Of a stretch of DNA of 64,000 bases, positions 34,410-45,668 are shown one piece after another. The DNA lies in assembly GCA_026413225.1 (NCBI GenBank), contig CM048552.1, positions 207,403,553 to 207,467,552 of the forward strand, in the 5' to 3' direction. The position numbers and the translations under genes are program-made. How positions within the stretch are numbered: the first letter of the stretch is position 1; the number at the start of each line of letters is the position of its first letter. Source of the stretch: Otis tarda (Eukaryota; Chordata; Aves; Otidiformes; Otididae). The notes under the pieces are model-generated. The model was not told the DNA's origin, made no database searches, and worked only from the letters and a program-made list of their open reading frames with translations.

Positions 34410-37209
34410 GCCTAGAAGCTGCCATTCAAGGTTTAAAAATATTGCAGTCTAAATATTATATAATGTATCAGCATGTCATATCTCAGCATCAAAACCTTGA
34501 GATGAGTTTTTTCAGAAGCCTGAATTTAAATTCCTCCAAAAAATCCACCCTTTTTTTTTCCTCAGGAAATTTTTCAAGCATTCCTTCTAATTCTGAACCT
34601 GACTAAAATCCATTTAAAGCAAACTGAACACTTCAGGATTGAACTAACTTGAGCAACCTTAACTGTTCCAAAAAATTCTTCAAGGTCTGACTACTGTTGT
34701 GTTGTATTATTAGGAAAGCCCTGGGAAGACAGGGAGTTTCCAAGACAAATGAGAATCTCCATCAGAATAAACCTCTGACCCTGTTACACACACCCTGCCA
34801 AGAGGCTCCAGGATGCAGTCCATGCAACTCCCATTGCCCAGATATCAAATTTTGCCCAGTTGAAAGCCACATCCTTGAATAAGTGGATAGATTTGAAGCC
34901 ACAGCCATCAAGCTGTTATCAAATATTTTTAGAATATGTGTGTGAATTATCAGCATGAGGATTTCAGATGTAAATGAGAGAGATTCAAATTCCCTATGCC
35001 TCAGGAAGATAAGCTGCCCAAGAGATGAAACAGGGCTGTTATTCAACATGGAGCTTTCAATCCGGTAAAGAAAATGGAGTACCACAAAAACTGGGGGAGT
35101 TCTGTGGAAAGCTGAAGCTGGTTCGCATTCCTCACGTGTATGCCCATTGAGAAAGATACTGATCATGAGCTTCTGCCACAGCATATTCTATTGGGACACA
35201 TTTCTTACAGTACAAGTGTCAATTTTGTCTTCATTTATATGCAGCTTGAACAATTTCTTTGACACATTTGAATGATGATAAAGGAACACTACACTTCTCT
35301 TACAAACTAATTTGTAAAAACTTTTTACTTACTGGACTTTTTCAGGGCATGGGTTATAGGTTCATACCCACAATTTTCACAACCAAAGGGCTGAGATACT
35401 CTTGGTGATCTGCCTGGTCAGAGGGTACACTAAGACTAACACTCCATCAGGCCCATTGCCTGGCAAAATAAGGGAAAACATAACTATCCTAATCCACAGA
35501 ACAACAGTTACAGAGTTAATAAAAATCATGGGTGCTGCAGTTTCTGTAGGTCACTGCACTGGTTCACTCATAGAAATATGAAACTGAATATAGAAGAGGT
35601 TGTAATCTCACAATACTGAGCTCAAGACTGTTTATGTCCTCTCGTACAGAGCTATATCAGCAGCCTGTCAGTTATGCCAGCATGGATTGCTTTCCTACTG
35701 GAGCCCAGTGGAGCCATTCCATCTTGTATAAAATAAACACTGACTTAAAAAGGCAGAGAGTTATTTTCTAACCTGGCGAAGAGAAAAATTGTTTTTAATG
35801 ACAGACAATGGCAGAGGAGAGATTCCAGCCTGCACCTTTTGTACCCCACAAGTACTTAATCCATCAGGCTTTTATTATTAGCTTTACACTAAAAGACCTT
35901 TACAATTCTGGTTTTAATTAGCTGTGCAAAAAAAAAAAAAAAAAAGTAAAAAAGGCACTTTATTTGAAATCCTGAAGTTTTATAGAACAGACAAATAACT
36001 TATTGGTGACTTTTACTAATTTAAATCAACTCCTGTGTGTATGGAGAACTAACCAGGAGATTATTGAAGAATGTGAATCAGGAGAATTAATGCCTAAGAA
36101 GGTACATTATAGAAATGACTTGCAGCATCCTTGAACTGCAGCAGTGAACAGCTTTTAGCCATTGCTCATCTCAGTGCAGGAAATCCCAGTGGAAGCTGAT
36201 AAGTGAAAGTGCTGCGCAAAGCAGGACTAGAGATTACTGTAAGGCAAAATGTATCACTGAGAAATCATCATCTACCCCAAAAAAAAAAGTTAATTTCTAC
36301 AGATGCTATTTAAGGGGACTATCGAATATGAATTGCATGAAAGTGCTTAGATGGCTTTGCACTATGAAACAATAGCAAAATGTGAGGGGTAAGCTTCTTA
36401 CATGACATAATGTCATTAGAGCAGGTAACAATTTACATGAGGTGAAGGTTTGGTTCAAAGGGTATCGCTCTTATTTCGAAAACGAAACCTAGCCATGATG
36501 ATACAACAGCATATTATTTGTTTGCTTCATAGCCTTGCTAAAAGATAATTTCATGCATGCAGGAAAAAAAAATGATTCTTCAAAGGAAGTCATTATCTTT
36601 TTGACTGGTTAGTCTTCACTTATTAATGAAACAGTTCCCAAATTGATCATTCAGAGCTATTTTAATCTAATATGCTACAAAAAATTAGTTTGCAAGATCA
36701 CTGGATGGTTTGAGTTCTTCATTTTTCCCTAAATAAATTAGTCCCAGTGTCTTTTTGGACAAGTTTGATACTATGATTAATTAAATTTCAAATATTGTGA
36801 AATAATTGAAGAAAAATTTACAAAACTCAGTGAAAGGTATTAGGTCTGAAAGATTTTGATGAATTGCTGCTAAAACATTCCATCTGTATAATGAATTTAT
36901 ATTATTGAATGCCCTGATTACAATGATTTTTAATTTGTGTGCAGTGCTAGTGTTGTTTTGAATTTTCCCCTCAACTTAAATTTAATTAAAATACTGATTG
37001 ATTGATAGAAATTTTTTGGCTGCATTAACTGAGCACATGTATTAGAGTTTAATTTTTTTAATTATTTATATTATTAAGACAGTGTCCCCATCATTTTGAA
37101 CCAAATATCATAGATGAACTATGCAAATTAAATGATGTTGTAAACAGTTCCCTGCCTACTCTTACATAAATATGCTCTAGATTGCAAAATGCAGTCTTGC
37201 TAGTGTACT

Positions 37210-37230
37210 AAAAAAAAAAAAAAAAAAAAA
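37210..37230. repeat. A(21) tract
   Basis: This is an uninterrupted run of 21 A in intron. No retroposed sequence could be recognised directly upstream of it, so it is called only as a mononucleotide repeat. A similar run of 18 lies at 35928-35945. Confidence 0.9.
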
Positions 37231-39274
37231 GAAGGAACAGTGAAGATGGGACCCAGCAGCTCGATATTATTTTAGAGAAAGAAAGAGCTGAGAATGAGTT
37301 TTCTGGTTTTTAATAGCAGTGTCTAGCCCTTTTACCCTTTTTTTTTATCTTCAAACCTGTCTCCCAAAATTCTGGTGACAAATAAATGTCAGTATATACT
37401 ATATCAATATTGTCTTTATCAGTCATGCTGAAGAGCACCCAGACAAGCCATGCAACAGATCTTATGTCCATTAGGATGTAGATCCTGTTGCAAACTACCA
37501 TCTGACCTGAGCACAGGTTTTTCTACCAAAGGAACTTGTGGTTCTTTCCAAAGGAAACTTTGACATGAACTGATATTGTAATTAATTTGATAAGCAGAAG
37601 ACTAGGACATCCACCCTCCTTCCAAGGCCAAAACAAGAGATGATCCAGTCTGCCACTATGGAAATACCTGCATGAACTATTAAAAAAAAAAGGTATTTGC
37701 ACATGAACACGGAAAGTTGGTGTGGACTGGTAGAAGAGATGGAATTTCAGCTGGCTTAGAACTGCTTCTGGTTAAAGATTTTTTTTTTTTTTTAATAACT
37801 GTGTCTGAAATGAAAGCCAAGTGTCTGTTTAAAAACATATAAACACAAAGCTCTCTTAGTTTGCTGTAGTTTTGATTATAGTATTAGATATTGCAGTGAT
37901 TATCTCGTTTGCTGCCAGTTGATGACTTATAACACAATTATACATTGTCCAAAAAAACTTAAGTCATTTTACAGTATGCTATCCAATAATGATGTTACAT
38001 AAAATGAAAGGTTAAAAATCTAATAAACAAGCACTGAAGATGTAAAATATTAGAAAACCAAATAGAGTTAATATATTAAATATACAGGATAGCATAACAG
38101 ATCCAAGTAATAAAAAGCATTGGAAAAGAGAAACCTCTTATAAGTCAGCAAAACTGAAAAAAAGCCATGTTAAAACCAAGTTAAGGCATTGTACCCGTCT
38201 GTTTCACAAACCTAGAGAAGTTTCTAACATTTAAAATGCTTCAGAGCAAATGAGGTGTAGCTTCCACTTTCAACATAATGAAGGAAACAATGGATAAAGT
38301 AATGAGACCTTCCTATGGCATCTGTAGTTATTTACACATGAAGAAGAGAGGACAGAAGTTCAGCATGGTGAACAGAATGGGCAGACAAGAAGTCTTGAGT
38401 AAATCAGACCCTACTATATCAAAATCCAACACTACTGTTTGTCCAACATTGCAGAAATACCTTGGAAGAAGGTAAACAAACACATTGGCAATATTTTTCT
38501 AGCAATCTAATCTTCCCTTGAGCCAGTATAATGCTTTTTATATCATCCCATCAAAATTGTCATTTTAATTCACCAGCTGCGGTTACATATGATTGCTTAA
38601 TTAGAATAAGCTGTAAAAAAAAAGGAAAAGATTACGCTGCACTTCCAAAAAAAAATTGTGAGTTTGACTTTAAAGTAATTTTGCTTGCTGAAATTGTGCT
38701 ATTAAGCAAACAATGTTTATATGCTAATTTTTTTTTAAAGGAACAAAAAGTGCCAGGCTTAGTAGTATATAATTTATTTTAGCCATTATATAAATAGGAA
38801 AATGTCACACAATAAGGTGAAACCCCTTTGAAAGTATTCAGTGCAACGTGATGCAACGTCAAGATAGTACGACCAACCTTGCCGAACTGATTTTAAAGAA
38901 CATAATGTTTGTAGCTCAAAGTAGCTCCTACATTAACAACACTAATTATTCTTCAGAGTAAATTCTTTACTGTTTATGCAGAAATCTTCATACACATATT
39001 GTCTAATCTAGTCTAAAGGTCAGCTCTAACTCTGCTGCTATGAAATACAGGTTCTTCATAATTTCTTAACATCAAGACCAAGTAATATTGCAGGTGAAAA
39101 ATACTACTTGTACTTAAGATGTGACAATTAAAATCTAGAGCGAGGACTCAAAAAGTGGATGGCTTTGTAATATCAGTAACTTGTTCAAGTCCCAGGCATA
39201 AGCACATTGAAAAGGCTCTGTAAAAGTAGTGGAAAGTAAAAAGACAATATTTCATCACCATACTGTAAAGCTTT

Positions 39275-39420
39275 CTGAACCTCCTCCTCTCCGAACCTCT
39301 CCGAACCTCTCCTCTCCTCTCCAAACCTTTCCTCTCCGAACCTCTCCTCTCCTCTCCTCTCCAAACCTTTCCTCTCCGAACCTCTCCTCTCCGAACCTCT
39401 CCTCTCCTAACTTCTTCTCC
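39275..39420. repeat. Pyrimidine-rich minisatellite, CTCTC/GAACCTCTC units
   Basis: About 145 bases are built from CCTCTCCTCT and CCGAACCTCT words. A higher-order unit beginning CCAAACCTTTCCTCT occurs at 39321 and again at 39361, giving a 40-base period. The + strand is almost purely C and T apart from AA/GAA doublets, so the array shows strong purine/pyrimidine strand asymmetry. A + strand reading frame crosses it with repeated LSSPN, but this follows from unit length and is not evidence of a gene. Length variation between individuals is likely. Confidence 0.9.
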
Positions 39421-40594
39421 GTTAATTTCAGCTTTCAGGGGTTTAAAAAGTCCTGCTTCAGGTTCATTCTAAAATAGCCAAAATGAGAGGTTTGGGGTTG
39501 AAATAATAGATATTATCTGCTTTGATTATTCTTAACTTGGGGAAAAGCTTGATTCAGAAACAGCTTTAGACACGTAGTACCATTTTCAGTATCTCAGACC
39601 AAAAACTGGAATCTTGTTAATTAGCAAGGCCTTTAGGAATTAGTCACTGCAATGCTGAACTTAAGTCCCCAGTGTATTATTAACCACTGCCCTACAACAC
39701 TGCCCTATTTAGCTCTAGAACCATTCTCCTCCTGAGTTTTCCTGTGGAAATATCACTTTTTCCACCCTTGCAAGGTACAGTTTTCTCAGGCCATTACTCT
39801 CACCTTGAAGTAGAATAAGCGTGTTGATTAGAGCTGCTCGCTTCCTCTGGGTCTTAACAATGCCGAGTACACATTCAGTGCTCCATAGCTAATAACATTT
39901 CTGCATGGGAGTATGAGATTGCATTTGAAATATGAATTGAGGACAGCTCTCCATCTTCTACACAGCAAATTACCTTTGCTTTGCATTTTATTGCAAAAAA
40001 CCACAATATCCTAAGATATCTCTTAATCAGCTAAACTTTTTACCTCACACTGAAAAAGGAGAGAGAAAAAAAATCTTATGTCTAAGAGAAAAAGTCGGTT
40101 TCTAATTGCTGGGATTTTTTTTTTTCCCAGAGGACAGATAATCTAAACCAACTGCTTTTCACCACTGCAAGCACTTGTCTTTTAGATAGTCTTTCTCAAC
40201 TGGTGTAGGGTGGAAATGTTAACAGAATCTGTGTACTACTACCCACATTGTACCCATAGAATATTTTTCAAGGATTTGACTAAGTCTTTGATCAAACTAT
40301 AGAGAAATGTGGGCTATGGCACATCTTCTAGGTCTGGCCCACCAACACCCTCCAGATAAGGGATATACTGCCATATGGACTGGACTGCTGGTCAAGACAT
40401 CCAAGACCCTCTGCATGGAAACCAGGAGAGAGCAGGGGAAGGAGGGGCCATGGGCACACCTGGTTCTCACCCTAACATGAAGTCAGGATGACCAGGATAC
40501 CAGCACCTGGTTCTAAAGTGTAGGCATAGCACAATAAAGTCCGTATCGAAAGAGTATCACTTCTTGCCAGTACAGGGGCCTACATCTTCACTGG

Positions 40595-40614
40595 AAAAAA
40601 AAAAAAAAAAAAAA
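40595..40614. repeat. A(20) tract
   Basis: This is a run of 20 A in the intron, following CACTGG and ending at GGTAGA. It is a simple mononucleotide repeat with no recognised source element next to it. Confidence 0.9.
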
Positions 40615-41188
40615 GGTAGAGATCTACACATTTATAAGTGTTGACCCTGATGAACATTTATAAAACATATTAATATGTATCATTAAGCATTTGTTCTCAA
40701 GACAACTCACCTCTCTGCAAAAAAAAAAAAATGACACAGCCCACAATGCCACACCCAAAACCCCAAAGAAACATTAAAAATTACCCAAAATCATTTAAAT
40801 TAATAGGATTTAGTAGCTGCCTTTCTGCAGAGAAGCAAAGTCTTCTCTCTCTTTTCTAACTAATACATAGTCTTGGAATTGACCTGGAGAAAATAAATCT
40901 GTTCTTGCAAATACTGCTCACACTGCAGTGCTTTATACCTCCTTCATACACCAGCTGAAATACTAAATACATTTTGACATTAGCATTTGTTATGACAACT
41001 ACAAAGAAATGTTTAAGGGCTTTTTCTCTTCTCAGATTAAATCTTTTAAAGTAATCCTTTATTTTAACAACCAGAAAGGGGACATTTTTCTAATGCAAGA
41101 CATTGTGAAGTAAAATCACGTCCTTTATCTGCTCTGAAAGCTGAAAATCCTTTTAACACAGAACCTCTGGTATCCCTTCCCAGAAAGG

Positions 41189-42390
41189 TCACTCAAAGAA
41201 CTTTGCAATTTCCATGCACTGGTTAGATGCACTTTCCACACTAGAAGAGTTGATTCTAGTTTGGTTACTGTTTTCATAATTACATGTATACTTAACACTG
41301 AATGAACGGCAAGAGGTACCATGGTACAAGGCTTTGGGGTATTCTGTGACCACGTACCATTTCTGATGGTGTAATTTGCTCTTGAATGGATAGGAAAAAC
41401 TTGTGAGATTCATATCAGTCTCTCCGAGATCCTTTCCACTGACTTTCATGGTAGTGAAATTTATGCTAATGACTGGGAAATGGGGAATTTGGGGATTTTC
41501 TTTGTCTGAGTCACATGCATAGAATCGTACAATCATAGAATAGTTTGGGTTGGAAGGGACCTTTAAAGGCCATTCAGTCCAACCCCCCTGCAAGGAGCAG
41601 GGACATCTCCAACCAGACCAGGTTGCTCAGAGCCCTGTCCAACCTGACTTTGTTTCCAAGGATGGGGCATCCACCACCTCTCTGGGCAACCTGTTTCAGT
41701 GTCACAGTTCATTCTAACCAGGGGTTCTTCAAGATGGAGTGACTAAGGACAGTTACCTCTTGTTTCCTTCTGTTGACTACTTTTTAGTATTCAACTTACT
41801 GTGAGCATTTAGAGTCTCTAAATTCCTTCTTTTAGTCTTGACTTCTTCTCCTTCTGTCTTGTTGGACACAGAATACCTCTTTTGGTTATCGGATCTAAAT
41901 GTTTCCTTCCTGCTCTTCCTAAACTCTTCTTTCTTTGATGTCTAACACCTTCACCCCAACTTTCCTTTTCTTTCCTGTCAAGTTTCTGCACATTCTTTTC
42001 TCTTTGCTTTTTCTCTCTGGCTACCCTAACTGAATTTGTATGATCCCACTTGACTTTCTTTGTATTTTTCAGTGAATTCATCTACTCTCTAAGCCCCTCA
42101 ACTTTTTCCTCCACTCTAGGAACTGACTTCCATTTAATATCTATGTGTGCTGCGTGAGCTTCATGCCTATCTGGGAGCACTGCACATACCGCACTCTGGA
42201 TTGCCTTAAAACCTCGGTAGCCAGTCCGCAAAGCTCCTGTTGTTCCTCCTCTCAGTAAGGTTATAATTTGTAAATGAAAGGACATCTCTGCACTGAGCAC
42301 ACCTAATTGTAGTGTCTGTGGTTCACTAAGCTTCTTCCTCAGTTTTTTACACAATATACACTGCCTCTCAGGATCTACTACAACTGCATT
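41189..42390 (-). other. Block of unidentified minus-strand reading frames (possible pseudogene)
   Basis: Reading the - strand from right to left, an interrupted reading frame runs from about 42390 to 41818. It includes DPERQCILCKKLRKK, then LRTGYRGFKAIQSAVCAVLP, then a very basic stretch with KNTKKVKWDH, REKKQREKNVQKLDRKEKES and RQKEKKSRLKEG. Nearer 41520-41189 a second open frame of about 115 codons contains four N-glycosylation-type sites (NFT, NLT, NQT, NSS) and KWYVVTEYPKALYHG. A minus-strand CR1 fragment lies between them at 41519-41705. I do not recognise the protein(s). The residue make-up looks more protein-like than most chance frames nearby, so a decayed retrocopy or other fossil is possible; chance is equally so. 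Confidence 0.25.
41519..41705 (-). mobile_element. CR1 LINE 3'-end fragment
   Basis: This is the last roughly 190 bases of a CR1 element in reverse orientation. It opens with the inverted tail (CATAGAATCGTACAATCATA) and continues with GTTTGGGTTGGAAGGGACCT, the complement of the conserved CR1 3' UTR, then the complement of the end of ORF2 (GGGCATCCACCACCTCTCTG). Similarity fades after CAGTGT near 41704. It is complementary to the 3' end of the + strand copies at 5308-6072 and 25213-27353. Confidence 0.93.
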
Positions 42391-43306
42391 AAAAGCTTAG
42401 CCTGACTTTGTGTGTACTCAGGTTATTTCTCTTTTACAGGGTTGTGCTCTTCAGGATACTTTTTGCTATCTAGATCAGGTTAACGGACAAGGAATAAATA
42501 AGTCATTTATTCTGTTATGTTAGCAGTGTTAAAATGTACAGGCTTCCCCACACAAGTGTGTTAAATACTCACAATGCACCTCATAGCATGTAGGAATGGG
42601 ATATTACAAACTCTTTGAGAAGACATCTGCAGGCATTTTGCCCAGATTTTATTAAAGCATTTAAATAGGTATTTCAACATCTAGCACAAGAATTTATACA
42701 ATTAGGGTGAAACTCACCACTGGGAAGAAAACCAGCATAAGACCTCTTCAGTGCTCACATCCCAATTAGGCGCTTCAGAGAGTAGACAATGACCAGGTCT
42801 TATCTTGGCATCCTATCCAGGGATTAATTGGGTCCTCAAGCATTAATCTGTTTATCCAAGTGAATTTTTCATCCAAGTGCAAGGTATGGTATTTAAAACA
42901 TTTATAGTACTGCGCTGGGCTCTAGGATTGGGATTGATTGGACTTGACTTTATGTCTGCATCTCAGTAACTCATCTAGCCACCTTTTATTGCTAATGGAA
43001 AGAGAAAAGCCCATTCACGACATGAACTGTGAGCCCACTCAAATTTTATCCAAACAATCAACTACACTGGTGCTTTCTTTGACAAGCAGAGGAACAGGTC
43101 AAGTGTCACAGAGATGGAGGATCAGAGAAGATTAAATTAGGACTGAGAATGTGGCCACCAGCTGTTTTCTCACTAATCCTTAATTTAAGTGTTGTTTCCC
43201 TCAAACTGTTTAGCCAAACATTTTGGTCTAACTCCAAGAAGTATTAAAGACAGAAGATTAGCGTGTTATCTATTCTGTAGAATTTTTTAGCTCCTCCTAT
43301 ATATAG

Positions 43307-43322
43307 AAAAAAAAAAAAAAAA
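43307..43322. repeat. A(16) tract upstream of the 5b cassette exon
   Basis: This mononucleotide run lies about 205 bases before the cassette exon. It is a simple repeat with no known role. Confidence 0.8.
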
Positions 43323-43436
43323 GAAAATGGTGAGCACCTTTCCTGCATAGCCCTGTTTGCTTAGCACAGGTCCGGGGCTTTGTGCACCCATGGCTGCTTT
43401 GCATTATACCCCACCACCGCCACAGTAGCGTTCATG

Positions 43437-43442
43437 TGCATG
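43437..43442 (+). promoter_or_regulatory. RBFOX-type splicing motif TGCATG upstream of the 5b exon
   Basis: TGCATG lies 85 bases upstream of the mGluR5b cassette exon. RBFOX proteins bind (U)GCAUG; by the general rule for the family, upstream binding favours skipping and downstream binding favours inclusion. The hexamer also occurs by chance about once per 4 kb, so this call rests on position only. Confidence 0.35.
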
Positions 43443-43526
43443 GCCCTTTGCACAGCAGCTGTCACAGAAAGCTGAGCACACAATCACTTCTTTCTGTTTG
43501 CTCCTGTTGTTGTCATGATTTATTAG

Positions 43527-43622
43527 GTACAAAGGCAGGAGACTGGCCCCGCACAAGTCGGAAATAGAGTGTTTCACCCCAAAAGGGAGTATGGGGAATG
43601 GTGGGAGAGCTACAATGACCAG
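43527..43622 (+). CDS. GRM5: GRM5 cassette exon specific to mGluR5b (32 codons)
   Basis: This exactly 96-base alternative exon distinguishes the longer mGluR5b from mGluR5a. With the AG left by the seven-helix exon it reads RYKGRRLAPHKSEIECFTPK, then GSMGNGGRATMT, leaving AG for the next exon. It aligns residue for residue with the mammalian 5b insert as I remember it (RYKDRRLAQHKSEIECFTPK...), with Gly for Asp and Pro for Gln as differences. The acceptor is GATTTATTAG|G and the donor is CCAG|GTAAGC. It has the same phase (2 in, 2 out) on both sides, so inclusion or skipping keeps the frame. In mammals the 5b form rises postnatally. The insert is basic and cytoplasmic and lies before the Homer and PDZ motifs. 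The exon is too short to be found as an open frame by itself. Confidence 0.96.
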
Positions 43623-44717
43623 GTAAGCAAACAGCATGTGGCCTTAGGGCAGTGTGGTATGTCTGTGAGCAAGAGGAGCAGCCCTGGGACAATGCCAGGC
43701 CAGATCCTCTGTCTGTAATTCCTGTGCATCCCATATAGTATGTTTAGAAAAGAAAAAGAAAGAAAGAAAACGTGTAGCCACTGCTGATTTCTATGTTCCA
43801 TCTAACCACCAAAAAAAAACCCTGCACCATGTTCATTCGAGTGATCTGAACCACGTGTCCTGTGCAATGTTGTCATAATATGGTGCTTTGGGAAGGAGAA
43901 ACTTCACACCCGACTCATTAATCCAGTAGAGCAGATGAAAAGATATAGCATTCAAGCTTGGAGGAAGCAGCTCCAGAACTCCCCTGGAATGGTGGCCCCA
44001 CTACATTTTAAGGGTTACATTAGGTGCAATCAAAAGAGCTTTTAAAAAGAGCAGAGAAAATCTGATTGATAAAAACATTTTCAATATGAAAATGTTGGTT
44101 CTTCTCAATCAAAATGCCTTGTGGGAAAGTACTGAGTTTTACAGTGGTTTTAAGGAAAGCTTTCAAACTCATTTTAAGTAGAGTCCAGAACATATTTTTC
44201 ATAACTTTCTCTATTTCATTTAATTTAGATATCTATTTTCAATTTTGCTTTGGCCATTATATATTACATAACATTATACATCAGTGTTAGCATTTTAATG
44301 AATATCAAATAATACATTTTTTTCACTGTTATTGGGATAAACTTTCAATATTGCTAGTTTGATATTTTTGTACTGAAATAGTTCAAATTATTTAATTCTG
44401 TGAAATACTTGGAGATTTCAGCTGCTCATCTCATTTTGAGTCCAGTCAGATTTCCAAATGTTGAACTCTCCCAAATGACAGAAAATCCATTTCTCCAGAC
44501 ATCTCCATTAATAAATGAATAAGTCACATTTCTCACAGATGGTTATAAATCTTTCATGAAGCAATACTCTTAATAAGCATTGTATCATTGTGTTACACTC
44601 TACTACAAGCTAGAAGAATTTTGTTTACCGTTTATTAAAAGATCTACTTATTCCTTATCAACTTCTTTAATGTACTTATAAATGTAGCCTTACAGCACAG
44701 AACAAACAAATTATGGA

Positions 44718-45010
44718 GTCATAGAATCATACAATCACAGAAAGAATCATAGAATAGTTTGAGTTGGAAGAGACCTTAAAGATCATCCAGTTCCAACCCC
44801 CCTGCCCTGGGCAGGGACACCTTCCACCAGACGAGGTCACTCAAAATCCCATCCAACCTGGCCTTGAGCACTACCAGGGATGGGGCATCCACAGCTTCTC
44901 TGGGCAACCTGTGCCAGTGCCTCACCACCCTCATAGTGAAGAATTTCTTCCTTCTGTCTAATCTAAATCTACCCTCTTTCAGTTTAAAGCCATTACTTCT
45001 TGTTCTTTAG
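44718..45010 (-). mobile_element. CR1 LINE 3'-end fragment
   Basis: This reverse-oriented CR1 end of about 290 bases starts with repeated inverted tail units (TCATAGAATCATACAATCAC, then AATCATAGAATAG). It continues through GTTGGAAGAGACCTTAAAGA, CCCCCCTGCCCTGGGCAGGG and GGGCATCCACAGCTTCTCTG to GCCATTACTTCTTGTTC, the complement of the end of ORF2. Its CCTGCCCTGGGCAGGGACAC wording differs from the CCTGCAAGGAGCAGGGACAT of the copy at 41519, so it belongs to another CR1 subfamily. Confidence 0.93.
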
Positions 45011-45484
45011 TTTTCCCAAGTGTTACATCACAGGTGAATTTTACCATTGTAGGAGGGTATTCAGTGAAACACTTGCACAGTGTTATGTCCCCCTTGGGTA
45101 CAATAATATTCATCCATGTATATAAGGGTATCAGCTACAACACCACAGAGCACACACCTGGGGGCCTCCTGCTGTCCAAGTAACATCAGGAACACTCATG
45201 TTGTACAAAATGTATACACGTCTGTTATTTTTTCGTCAGCTGGGATTCTGTTTCTTGTCTGCGTGTTGTCTGAATTTTTTTTTCCCTACATTGCATTGCC
45301 TTTGGTGATGTTTATCCTTCATTTTAAAGCTATCTGGAGTCACTATATAAGAGAATTTTCAAGAGCAGAAAAGTACATGTAAATGTCAAACAACTGTATT
45401 TTGTTGTACAATATTCAGCTCTGTTTTGCCTGGCCATATATACACATTAAAAAAACTTCTTTTTTATATTTTATATCTTCACAG

Positions 45485-45668
45485 TGAAGAATCTGTTTGC
45501 ATTCCAGACTGTAATCGATCTGAGTCAAGTAGAGAGGAGAAAAAGGTTCCTGTTAAAGAGGATGCCCTAACAGTCAAAAAGTCTGGAAACTGTGTCAGTC
45601 TAATAGTTCCACAGCAAGACTGTCAGCTGCAAGACCTACTCAAACAGTTAAGAACACTTGCTGCTTAA
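45485..45668 (+). CDS. GRM5: Candidate alternative last exon of GRM5 (new 61-residue tail)
   Basis: After a pyrimidine-rich stretch and CTTCACAG, an open frame of 61 codons runs to TAA at 45666-45668. The acceptor leaves a T that completes the AG overhang of the seven-helix exon (28914) or of the 5b cassette (43622), giving Ser and then EESVCIPDCNRSESSREEKK, VPVKEDALTVKKSGN and CVSLIVPQQDCQLQDLLKQL, ending RTLAA. The tail is hydrophilic first, then has a hydrophobic CVSLIV segment and a likely amphipathic helix. It lacks the Homer (PPSPF) and PDZ (SSSSL) motifs. It is not the tail of mGluR5a or 5b, and I do not recognise it from other described isoforms. A weak donor (CTCA|GTAAGT, exon end 45844) follows, so it could instead be a poison exon. 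ATTAAA near 46397 is a possible poly(A) signal. A 61-codon open frame alone is not rare by chance; the matching phase, acceptor and protein-like composition together raise it. Confidence 0.42.

Larger units (their letters stand above)
28915..43526 (+). other. GRM5: GRM5 intron (14.6 kb)
   Basis: This long intron runs from the seven-helix exon to the 5b cassette. It contains a hairpin at 34377-34409, A-tracts at 35928-35945, 37210-37230 and 40595-40614, a pyrimidine-rich minisatellite at 39275-39420, a CR1 fragment at 41519-41705, and the unexplained minus-strand frames at 41189-42390. AT-rich blocks around 31600-31900 and 36770-37090 are dense in ATTA/TAAT words and may be conserved regulatory sequence, but this cannot be judged from one genome. 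No RNA gene was seen. Confidence 0.8.

Noticed and set aside
39229-39477. Frame with repeated LSSPN across the minisatellite
   Set aside because: The repeat follows from the 15-base unit being divisible by three; not evidence of a gene.
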